A stretch of 36,936 nucleotides of DNA from JAVMKJ01 sp031732875 (lineage in GTDB: Bacteria > Pseudomonadota > Gammaproteobacteria > Competibacterales > Competibacteraceae): contig JAVMKL010000071.1 of NCBI GenBank assembly GCA_031732875.1, positions 1 to 36,936 of the forward strand, read 5' to 3'. The position numbers and the translations under genes were made by a program. Of this stretch, positions 24,478 through 31,508 are shown piece by piece (positions within the stretch are counted from its first letter, which is position 1; each line of letters begins with the position of its first letter). Below the pieces are notes generated by a model. The model saw only the letters and a program-made list of their open reading frames with translations, was not told the DNA's origin and made no database searches.

Positions 24478-25701
24478 TCAGAAGGCCAACTCGTTGAGAC
24501 TCAGAATCGCCACCAGGATGGACATGATGATACCGGCAATGATGACGCCCAGTCCCAGGATCAGGGCCGGTTCCAGCAGGGTCAGCAACCGCTTGATGGT
24601 GGTCCGTACCTCCTCGTCGTAGGTGTCCGCCACCTGGAGCAGCATCTCCTGCAACTGGCCGGTTTCCTCGCCGACCCGAATCATCTGCACCGCCAGTTTG
24701 GGAAAACCGCCGGCATCCAGCAGCGGATCGGCCAGCCCCCGGCCGGTCTTGACATGCTCGGCCACTTCGCCCAATGTCCCCGCCAGCACCTGGTTGCTCA
24801 GGGTCTCCCGGACGATGGTCAGGGCGCTCAGCAGCGATACGCCGTTGCCGAGCAGGGTTCCCAGGGTCCGCGACAGTCGCGCGGTTTCCACCTTGGCGAT
24901 CAGATCGCCCAACAACGGCAGGCGCAGGAACCAGCGATCCCAGCGGATGCGGCTGGCCGGTTGGCCCAGCTGCTGGCGCATCACCACCATCAGCAGAACG
25001 ATCAGGATGGCCCCCACCCACCAGTAGTACCGAAATCCGTCCCCGGCGGCGATCACGATCTGCGTCGCCAGCGGCAGGGCCTTGCCGGCATCGGCGAACA
25101 AACGCTGAAATTGCGGTACCACGAAGGTCAACAAAATAATCACCGACAGAGCCGATACCGTCAGCAGGATGATGGGATAGATCAGCGCCGAGGTCACCGT
25201 TTCCCGCAAGGCTTGCGACCGCTCCAGGAACTCGGTCAGCCGCTTTAGCACCGCCTCCAGCGCTCCGCCCGCCTCGCCAGCACGGATCATGTTCAGGTAG
25301 AAACGCGAGAAGGTGCCCTGCGCCTCCAGGGCGTCGGCCAGAGTCGAACCGCCGCGCACCTTTTCCTGCACCCGTTCCAGCAGGGCTTTCGCCTCTCCAT
25401 TTTCGGCGACGCCGATCAGGATGGTCAGTGCCCGGTCCAGCGGCATCCCGGCATTGAGCAGGCTGGCGAGCTGTTGGGTGAGAAGGGCAACGGATTTGCG
25501 GGATAATGTCCGGCGCTTGCTGAACAGGGGCTGACCGAGAAAGCCACCGCGCAGCAACCCCCCCCTCGATTCGTCGACCGATAGGGGCAGCAGACCCTGA
25601 TCGCGCAATCGTTCGACCGCCGCGTCCGGAGTAGGTGCTTCCAGTTCGTCGCGGACGGTCTCCCCGGCGGCGTCCACCGCTTCGTAGCGATAGCGGGGCA
25701 T
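24478..25701 (-). CDS. gspF: type II secretion inner-membrane platform protein F
   Basis: A 407-residue polytopic protein with two GspF/PilC repeats. It opens with MPRYRYEAVDAAGETVRDEL. Helical bundle one has LTQQLASLLNAGMPLDRALT and IRAGEAGGALEAVLKRLTEF, followed by the membrane segment ALIYPIILLTVSALSVIILL. Bundle two repeats these features (ARLSRTLGTLLGNGVSLLSA, IRVGEETGQLQEMLLQVADT) and ends with a membrane helix (ILGLGVIIAGIIMSILVAIL). It anchors the ATPase and pseudopilins. The start lies directly after the gspE stop. Confidence 0.95.
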   Translation of the reverse strand: MPRYRYEAVDAAGETVRDELEAPTPDAAVERLRDQGLLPLSVDESRGGLLRGGFLGQPLFSKRRTLSRKSVALLTQQLASLLNAGMPLDRALTILIGVAENGEAKALLERVQEKVRGGSTLADALEAQGTFSRFYLNMIRAGEAGGALEAVLKRLTEFLERSQALRETVTSALIYPIILLTVSALSVIILLTFVVPQFQRLFADAGKALPLATQIVIAAGDGFRYYWWVGAILIVLLMVVMRQQLGQPASRIRWDRWFLRLPLLGDLIAKVETARLSRTLGTLLGNGVSLLSALTIVRETLSNQVLAGTLGEVAEHVKTGRGLADPLLDAGGFPKLAVQMIRVGEETGQLQEMLLQVADTYDEEVRTTIKRLLTLLEPALILGLGVIIAGIIMSILVAILSLNELAF

Positions 25702-27399
25702 TTACGCCTCCTGCTCCTGCTGGGTGGTTACCCGCAGCACTTCCTCGATGGTGGTCAGCCCGGCGACCGCCTTGCGCAATCCATCCTCGTACATGGTGTC
25801 CATGCCCTCCTTCTGGGCCTCGGCCTGCAGCTCGGTGGCATCGGCGTGCTTGAGCACCATGCGGCGCAGTGGGTCGCTCATCACCAGGAATTCCATGATC
25901 GCCGCCCGCCCCCGATAGCCGGTCCCGCCACATTGTTCGCAACCGATGGGCTTGTACAAGGTAACGCCCGGAGTCTCACAGAAGCGCTGTAACCGCATTT
26001 CCTCGACCAGCTCCGGCAAAGCCGGATAGGGCTGGCGACAATGCATGCAGAGCAACCGCACCAGCCGCTGGGCCAAGATACCGTTGATGGTCGAGGTGAG
26101 CAGATAATCCTCGACTCCCATGTCGAGCAGCCGGGTAATGCTGCCGGCGGCGTCGTTGGTGTGCAGGGTAGACAGCACCAGGTGACCGGTGAGCGCCGAC
26201 TGCACGGCGATACCGGCGGTTTCCAGATCGCGCATCTCGCCGATCATGATCACGTCCGGGTCCTGCCGGACGATGGAACGCAGGGCATTGGCGAAAGTCA
26301 GGTTGATCTGCGGCTTGACCTGGATCTGGTTGATGCCTTCCAACTGGTATTCCACCGGGTCCTCGACGGTGAGAATCTTTCGTTCCGGTGTATTGAGCGT
26401 TTGCAGTGCGGTATAGAGCGTCGTGGTTTTGCCCGAACCAGTCGGGCCGGTGACCAGGAGGATGCCGTTCGGCAACTCCAGCACCTCGCGGAAACGCTTG
26501 AGGGTGCGTGGACCGAAACCCAGCACGTCGAAATCCAGCACCACGCTGGCCTTGTCGAGGATACGCATCACCACGCTTTCGCCCCACAAAGTCGGCACGG
26601 TGGATACGCGCAAATCGATTTCCTTGCCCTGCGCCCGCAACTGAATCCGCCCGTCCTGGGGCAACCGCCGTTCGGCGATGTTCAGTTTGGCCATGATCTT
26701 GATGCGGGAGATGACCGCCGCCGACAGCCGGGACGGCGGCGATTCCACCTCGCGCAGCACTCCATCCACCCGGTAGCGGACCTTGAGCCGGTTCTCGAAC
26801 GGCTCGATGTGAATGTCCGAAGCCCGCGATTCCACCGCGCGGGCGATCATCAGATTGACCAGGCGGATGACCGGCGCTTCGCTGGCCAAATCCTTGAGAT
26901 GCTGGATCTGCTCCTCGTCGGTGAGGTCCTCGGCCAAGCCGATGGAATCGACGATCTGGCCCATGGCCGAACGGCCGCCGCCGTAGATCCGTTCGAAGGC
27001 CGCATCGAGTTCCGATGGAATCCCCACCCGCGGCAGGATGGTCTTGCCGGTGGCCAGCCGCAGCGCCGACAACACGTAGTCGTCGGTGGGATTGGCCAGC
27101 ACCACCGTCAATCCCTGTTCGTCCTCGAACAGCGGGATGGCCCGTGCCTCCTTGAGAAACCGCGGCGAGATGGCGCCGTTAGCCACCGGCACTTCGGGAT
27201 AATCGGTGGGCCGGACCAACGGCAGGTTCAGGCGTGCGACCAGGGCTTCGGCCAAGTCGCGTTCCGATACCAGGCCCAGCTTGATCAGCAGTGTATCCAG
27301 CGCCTCGCCGGTACCGTCCTGGACGCGCCGGGCACGTTGCAAGTCGGCATCAGCCAGCTTTTGGTGCTCGACCAGCAGTTCGCCTAGATCAACGGGCAT
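25702..27399 (-). CDS. gspE: type II secretion ATPase E
   Basis: A 565-residue cytoplasmic ATPase that powers pseudopilus growth. The N-terminal part (LGELLVEHQKLADADLQRAR) binds GspL. The core has IRLVNLMIARAVESRASDIH, Walker A GPTGSGKTTTLYTAL (about residue 317), the Asp box LTVEDPVEYQL, Walker B GEMRDLETA (about 383) and the His box LVLSTLHTNDAAG. The zinc site is a four-cysteine set, CMHC (about 450) and CEQC (about 487). It starts at ATG 27399, but no SD exists: the bases before it are heptamer repeats. Translation may depend on coupling with rfbD, whose stop is 44 nt upstream. Confidence 0.95.
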   Translation of the reverse strand: MPVDLGELLVEHQKLADADLQRARRVQDGTGEALDTLLIKLGLVSERDLAEALVARLNLPLVRPTDYPEVPVANGAISPRFLKEARAIPLFEDEQGLTVVLANPTDDYVLSALRLATGKTILPRVGIPSELDAAFERIYGGGRSAMGQIVDSIGLAEDLTDEEQIQHLKDLASEAPVIRLVNLMIARAVESRASDIHIEPFENRLKVRYRVDGVLREVESPPSRLSAAVISRIKIMAKLNIAERRLPQDGRIQLRAQGKEIDLRVSTVPTLWGESVVMRILDKASVVLDFDVLGFGPRTLKRFREVLELPNGILLVTGPTGSGKTTTLYTALQTLNTPERKILTVEDPVEYQLEGINQIQVKPQINLTFANALRSIVRQDPDVIMIGEMRDLETAGIAVQSALTGHLVLSTLHTNDAAGSITRLLDMGVEDYLLTSTINGILAQRLVRLLCMHCRQPYPALPELVEEMRLQRFCETPGVTLYKPIGCEQCGGTGYRGRAAIMEFLVMSDPLRRMVLKHADATELQAEAQKEGMDTMYEDGLRKAVAGLTTIEEVLRVTTQQEQEA

Positions 27400-27476
27400 G
27401 GTTAGTGGTTAGTGGTTAGTGGTTAGTGGTTAGTGGTTAGTGGTTAGTGGTCGGCGGTCGGCGGTCGGCGGTCGGT
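27400..27476. repeat. heptanucleotide tandem array between rfbD and gspE
   Basis: Seven perfect GGTTAGT units (27400-27448) run directly into four GGTCGGC/T units (27449-27476), eleven heptamers in all on the plus strand. On the minus strand, the coding one, these are GCCGACC and ACTAACC. The array includes the last ten codons and the stop of rfbD and abuts the ATG of gspE. Such short tandem repeats tend to vary in copy number by slippage. Confidence 0.95.
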
Positions 27477-28343
27477 CGCCAACACCACTTCCAGACCCGC
27501 CCGCCACGGGCGCGGCCGGATGCCGAGCCGGGCGGTCAGTTTCGTGCAATCCAGAACTGAATTGGTGGGCCGGGTGGCCGGAGTTGGATAATCAGTGGTG
27601 GGAATGGCGATCACCGACCGGACCCGCAACGATTCATCAGCGCGAGCCATTTCGACAATCGCACCGGCGAAACCATGCCAAGTGGTGGCCGGCTCGCCGC
27701 AATAGTGGTAGACGCCCCAAGCAGCATTGGCGTCGATCTCGGCGCTGCGTCCCACCAGTTCCAACAGCGTGTCGGCGATGTCGCCGGCCCAGGTCGGACA
27801 ACCGTGCTGGTCGGCCACCACCCGCAGTTCATCGCGCTCCCGCGCCAGCCGCAGAATGGTCTTGACGAAGTTGTGGCCGTGAACGCCGAACACCCAACTC
27901 ACTCGCAGGATCAGATGCCGGGGCAATAGCCGGCATACCGCCCGATCGCCTTCCCATTTGCTCTGGCCGTACACGCCCAGCGGGGCGGCCGGATCATCCT
28001 CGCTGTAGGAACCGGTCTTGGTTCCGTCGAATACGTAATCGGTGGAAACATGCAGCAGCGGGATGCCGGACCGGGCGCAGGCGGCGGCCAGATGGGCGGG
28101 GCCATCGCGGTTGACGGCGAACGCCAGCGTTGGTTCCTGCTCGGCCCGGTCCACGGCGGTGTAGGCCGCCGCGTTGATGACCGCGTCCGCACCGCTGGCC
28201 GCCAGCGCGCGATCGACGGCGGCGGCATCGGTGATGTCCAGCTCGGCCACGTCCCAAGCCAGCACCTCATGGCCGAACGTCGGGGCGCGGCGCGTCAGCT
28301 CCCAGCCGACTTGACCCTGGGCACCGGTAACGATGATCCGCAT
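27444..28343 (-). CDS. rfbD: dTDP-4-dehydrorhamnose reductase
   Basis: A 299-residue SDR enzyme for the last step of dTDP-L-rhamnose synthesis. It shows the NADP motif MRIIVTGAQGQVGWELTRRA, ADAVINAAAYTAVDRAEQEP, STDYVFDGTKTGSYSEDDPA with the PLGVYGQSKWEGDRA catalytic Tyr-x3-Lys (YGQSK), and LRVSWVFGVHGHNFVKTILR. The C-terminal tail TDRRPPTADH and the TAA stop are read from the heptamer array, so its exact end depends on copy number. It lies 3 nt after rfbC. Confidence 0.95.
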   Translation of the reverse strand: MRIIVTGAQGQVGWELTRRAPTFGHEVLAWDVAELDITDAAAVDRALAASGADAVINAAAYTAVDRAEQEPTLAFAVNRDGPAHLAAACARSGIPLLHVSTDYVFDGTKTGSYSEDDPAAPLGVYGQSKWEGDRAVCRLLPRHLILRVSWVFGVHGHNFVKTILRLARERDELRVVADQHGCPTWAGDIADTLLELVGRSAEIDANAAWGVYHYCGEPATTWHGFAGAIVEMARADESLRVRSVIAIPTTDYPTPATRPTNSVLDCTKLTARLGIRPRPWRAGLEVVLATDRRPPTADH

Positions 28344-28346
28344 GAT

Positions 28347-28904
28347 TCAGCCCTCGTAAGCCGGCAAATCCTCGGGACGTTGCGCGGCCAACGATCGATT
28401 TTGCCGATCCTTGACCGACAGCGACACATCCCGCAACGGCCATTCGATGCCGATTTGCGGGTCGTCCCAAGCAATCCCACGCTCCGATGGCGGATGGTAG
28501 TAATCGGTGCATTTGTAGAAGAAATCCGCTTCGTCCGACAGCACGCAGAAGCCGTGGGCGAAACCCGGCGGAACATACAACTGCCGGTGATCCACGTCGT
28601 CCAGCACGCAACCGTACCAGCGGCCGAAAGTCGGCGAACCCCGCCGGATGTCCACCGCCACATCGAACACCGCGCCGCGCGTGACCCATACCAACTTGCC
28701 CTGCGGCTGCACCAGTTGATAATGCAGGCCACGCAGCACCCCGCGCCGCGACCGGGAGTGGTTGTCCTGGACGAAGCGCTCGGGCATGCCGGCCTCGCGG
28801 TAGCGCGCCGCCTGCCAGGTCTCCATGAAAAAGCCGCGCGCGTCGCCGAACACGTTCGGCTCCAGCAGGAGCACGCCGGGCAGTTCCGTTGCGACGATTT
28901 TCAT
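28347..28904 (-). CDS. rfbC: dTDP-4-dehydrorhamnose 3,5-epimerase
   Basis: A 185-residue cupin enzyme for the third step of dTDP-rhamnose synthesis. Motifs are NVFGDARGFFMETWQAARYR, QDNHSRSRRGVLRGLHYQL (with the catalytic His of RGLHYQ), DVAVDIRRGSPTFGRWYG, and YVPPGFAHGFCVLSDEADFF followed by KCTDYYHPPSERGIAWDDP. Length and motifs are normal. The start overlaps the rfbA stop as ATGA, and rfbD follows after 3 nt. Confidence 0.96.
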   Translation of the reverse strand: MKIVATELPGVLLLEPNVFGDARGFFMETWQAARYREAGMPERFVQDNHSRSRRGVLRGLHYQLVQPQGKLVWVTRGAVFDVAVDIRRGSPTFGRWYGCVLDDVDHRQLYVPPGFAHGFCVLSDEADFFYKCTDYYHPPSERGIAWDDPQIGIEWPLRDVSLSVKDRQNRSLAAQRPEDLPAYEG

Positions 28905-29785
28905 CGAGCGATTCTCCGTTCCAGCAATTCCATCAGATACTCGCCGTAGCCGCTTTTGGCCAGCGGTTGCGCCAGCCGGGCCAGATCGTCGTCGCCGATA
29001 AAACCCATCCGCCAGGCCACTTCCTCGGGGCAGGCGACTTTCAGACCCTGTCGCTGCTCCACCACTTGCACGAAATGCGCGGCGGCCAACAACGATTCGT
29101 GCGTACCGGTATCCAGCCAGGCGTAACCGCGTCCCAGCAACTCGACGTTGAGCTGGCCGCGTTCCAGATAGACCTTGTTAAGGTCGGTGATCTCCAACTC
29201 GCCGCGCGCCGAGGGGCGGATATTTTTCGCGACGTTCACCACCTCGTTATCGTAAAAATACAGTCCGGTCACCGCATAGTTGGATCTGGGCTTTTTCGGC
29301 TTTTCCTCGATATCCACCGCCCGGCCGCCAGCGTCGAAACTCACCACACCGTAGCGCTCGGGATCCCGCACGTAGTAACCGAACACCGTGGCGCCCCGCT
29401 CGCGGGCGGCAGCCCGGCGCAGCACCGTCGACAGACCCTGACCATAATAGATGTTATCGCCGAGAATCAGACAGGCCGGATCGCCACCGATAAAATCCTC
29501 GCCGATCAGAAATGCCTGGGCCAGTCCGTCCGGACTCGGCTGCACGGCATACTGGAACCTCACACCCCATTGGCCACCATCGCCCAGCAAGGTCTGATAA
29601 GCCTCCCGATCGCGCGGCGTGGTGATGATCAGAATATCCTGGATTCCCCCCAACATCAGAGTGGCAACCGGATAATAGATCATCGGCTTGTCGTAGACCG
29701 GCATGAGTTGCTTGCTGACCGAGATGGTCAGCGGGTGCAGCCGGGTGCCGGAACCGCCTGCGAGAACGATGCCTTTATATGCCAT
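28901..29785 (-). CDS. rfbA: glucose-1-phosphate thymidylyltransferase
   Basis: A 294-residue nucleotidyltransferase that makes dTDP-glucose, the first step of dTDP-rhamnose synthesis. It has the nucleotide loop LAGGSGTRLHPLT, the KQLMPVYDKPMIYYPVATLM segment, LILGDNIYYGQGL and FGYYVRDPERYGVVSFD, and DTGTHESLLAAAHFV near the end. It heads the rfbA-rfbC-rfbD set; rfbB, the 4,6-dehydratase needed for the second step, is not in the window. The 92-bp gap before it holds no sure promoter, though CTCAACTC and GAGTTCGAG form a bulged hairpin at 29834-29856. Confidence 0.96.
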   Translation of the reverse strand: MAYKGIVLAGGSGTRLHPLTISVSKQLMPVYDKPMIYYPVATLMLGGIQDILIITTPRDREAYQTLLGDGGQWGVRFQYAVQPSPDGLAQAFLIGEDFIGGDPACLILGDNIYYGQGLSTVLRRAAARERGATVFGYYVRDPERYGVVSFDAGGRAVDIEEKPKKPRSNYAVTGLYFYDNEVVNVAKNIRPSARGELEITDLNKVYLERGQLNVELLGRGYAWLDTGTHESLLAAAHFVQVVEQRQGLKVACPEEVAWRMGFIGDDDLARLAQPLAKSGYGEYLMELLERRIAR

Positions 29786-29877
29786 TGGGTACGGATCGAA
29801 GGTCTGTTGCGGGGACGATGTTACTGATTGCTCGAACTCAGAATGGAGTTGAGTCTATAAAAAACACCGCCACGCCT

Positions 29878-31293
29878 TCAATAAGGTCGCCCGGCCGATC
29901 GCCGTGACGGCGCGGAGGAACGCGTGCCGGAATGGCCGCCGCTGCCGCGTCTGGCCGATGCTCCAGGAGCGGAGCGGGCGGAGGAGCGAGTCGACGGCTG
30001 GCCCTGACCCGATATCGACCCACGCGGATGACCCGACCGCACTGGCTCGGAATGAATCGGCGCCGAACTGGCGGAACGCGGCGCGCGCCCGGGCGTGGGA
30101 CCACGGTTGCGGCCGTTCAGGATCGGCTCGGCCCTGATGCGCGGATCCGGTTCGAAGCCGGGCACTACCTCCCTTGGCAGGGAGCACTTCATCACTTTCT
30201 CGATGTCCGCCAGTAGCTTATGTTCGTCAACGCAAACCAGTGAGATCGCCTCGCCTCGCGCGCCGGCCCGACCGGTACGACCGATGCGGTGGACATAATC
30301 TTCCGGCACATGAGGCAATTCAAAATTTACCACGTGCGGCAATTCGATGATGTCGATGCCGCGGGCGGCGATGTCGGTCGCCACCAACACCGGCAGCGCG
30401 CCGCTCTTGAATTCCGCCAGGGCGTGGGTACGGGCCGACTGACTCTTGTTGCCATGAATGGCGAGCGAGGGAATGCCGCCCTTGGTCAGTTGCTCGGACA
30501 GCCGGTTGGCGCCGTGCTTGGTTCGGGTAAACACCAGTACCTGCCGCCAGCCATGTTCTCGAATCAGATGGGCGAGCAATTCGCGCTTCCGCTCGCGATC
30601 CACCAGATGCACGCGATGCGTCACGGCTTCGGCGGGTGCGTTGCGGCGCGCGACTTCGATCAGCGCTGGCCGATCGAGCAAGCTGTCGGCCAACATGCGG
30701 ATCTCGTCGGAGAAGGTGGCCGAAAACAGCAGGTTTTGCCGCTGCCGGGGCAGCAGGGCGAGGATTTTCCGGATGTCGTGGATGAAGCCCATATCCAACA
30801 TGCGGTCGGCCTCGTCCAGCACCAACACCTCGACCCGCGACAGGTCCAGCGTCCTTTGACCCACGTGATCCAGCAAACGGCCCGGCGTGGCGACCAGGAT
30901 ATCGACCCGGCTTCTCAATTGCTGGATCTGCGGCTGGATGCCGACGCCACCGAACACGACCATCGATTTCAATTTAAGGTACTTCCCGTACTCGCGCACG
31001 CTTTCCTCGACCTGCGCGGCCAGTTCGCGAGTCGGCGCGAGCATCAGGGCACGAATCGGCGCGCGCCCGCCGGCGGCATTCGAGCCCCTGCCGCTATCGG
31101 CGGCGAGGCGGTGCAGGATCGGCAGGGTGAAACCGGCGGTTTTGCCGGTGCCGGTCTGGGCGCCGGCAAGCAGGTCGCCGCCCGACAGCACGGCGGGGAT
31201 CGCCTGCCGCTGGATCGGAGTGGGAACAGTATAGCCGCGTTCGGTGACGGCGCGGACGAGGGCATCGGACAGTCCAAGGGAAGCAAACGACAT
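29878..31293 (-). CDS. rhlE: DEAD-box RNA helicase, RhlE type
   Basis: A 471-residue RNA-dependent ATPase. Motifs in order: SFASLGLSDALVRAVTERGY and TPIQRQAIP (Q motif), AQTGTGKT (I), PTRELA (Ia), TPGRLLD (Ib), DEADRMLDMGF (II), SATFS (III), LVFTRTKHGANRL (IV), VATDIAARGIDI (V) and HRIGRTGR (VI). The last ~85 residues are a basic Ser/Arg/Gly/Pro-rich tail, common in RhlE and likely to bind RNA. Start ATG 31293 has TGGAG 5 nt upstream; longer frames upstream lack the family N-terminus. It serves RNA remodelling or ribosome assembly and has no clear link to the glycan genes. Confidence 0.93.
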   Translation of the reverse strand: MSFASLGLSDALVRAVTERGYTVPTPIQRQAIPAVLSGGDLLAGAQTGTGKTAGFTLPILHRLAADSGRGSNAAGGRAPIRALMLAPTRELAAQVEESVREYGKYLKLKSMVVFGGVGIQPQIQQLRSRVDILVATPGRLLDHVGQRTLDLSRVEVLVLDEADRMLDMGFIHDIRKILALLPRQRQNLLFSATFSDEIRMLADSLLDRPALIEVARRNAPAEAVTHRVHLVDRERKRELLAHLIREHGWRQVLVFTRTKHGANRLSEQLTKGGIPSLAIHGNKSQSARTHALAEFKSGALPVLVATDIAARGIDIIELPHVVNFELPHVPEDYVHRIGRTGRAGARGEAISLVCVDEHKLLADIEKVMKCSLPREVVPGFEPDPRIRAEPILNGRNRGPTPGRAPRSASSAPIHSEPVRSGHPRGSISGQGQPSTRSSARSAPGASARRGSGGHSGTRSSAPSRRSAGRPY

Positions 31294-31464
31294 GAGACTC
31301 CAGAAAAAACGACATCGGCCTGTCGCCGGGTTGCGGCGCCAGTCTTCGGCGGATGGATGAGAGTTAACCGGGATGGGGCGCGGCGTGGGAGACTGGGGCA
31401 AATACCGCGTGGACGCAGTCTAACAGGATTAGGGCGATTATGCTCGCGGGATTTACCGGACATA

Positions 31465-31505
31465 ACGTCCCCCTTTCCCCGAGAGAGGAGAGGGGGAGGC
31501 GTCGA
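31465..31505. repeat. palindromic CCCTCTCC-family repeat (copy C) between rhlE and glmS
   Basis: CCCCCTTTCCCC (31469-31480) and GGAGAGGGGG (31488-31497) are inverted arms around GAGAGA, with a GGCGTCGAGG end. It is similar to copies A and B. The gap 31294-31508 holds this element and otherwise nothing I can identify as a gene. The hairpin could slow transcription coming out of glmS, but no T-run follows on the minus strand. Confidence 0.6.
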
Positions 31506-31508
31506 GGT

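Noticed and set aside
27400..27476. CRISPR-like or telomere-like repeat
   Set aside because: The units are 7 bases, contiguous and without spacers; this is a simple tandem array.
29834..29856. Hairpin before rfbA as a terminator of rhlE
   Set aside because: The stem is bulged and no T-run follows it on the minus strand; the T6 run near 29860 comes before it.
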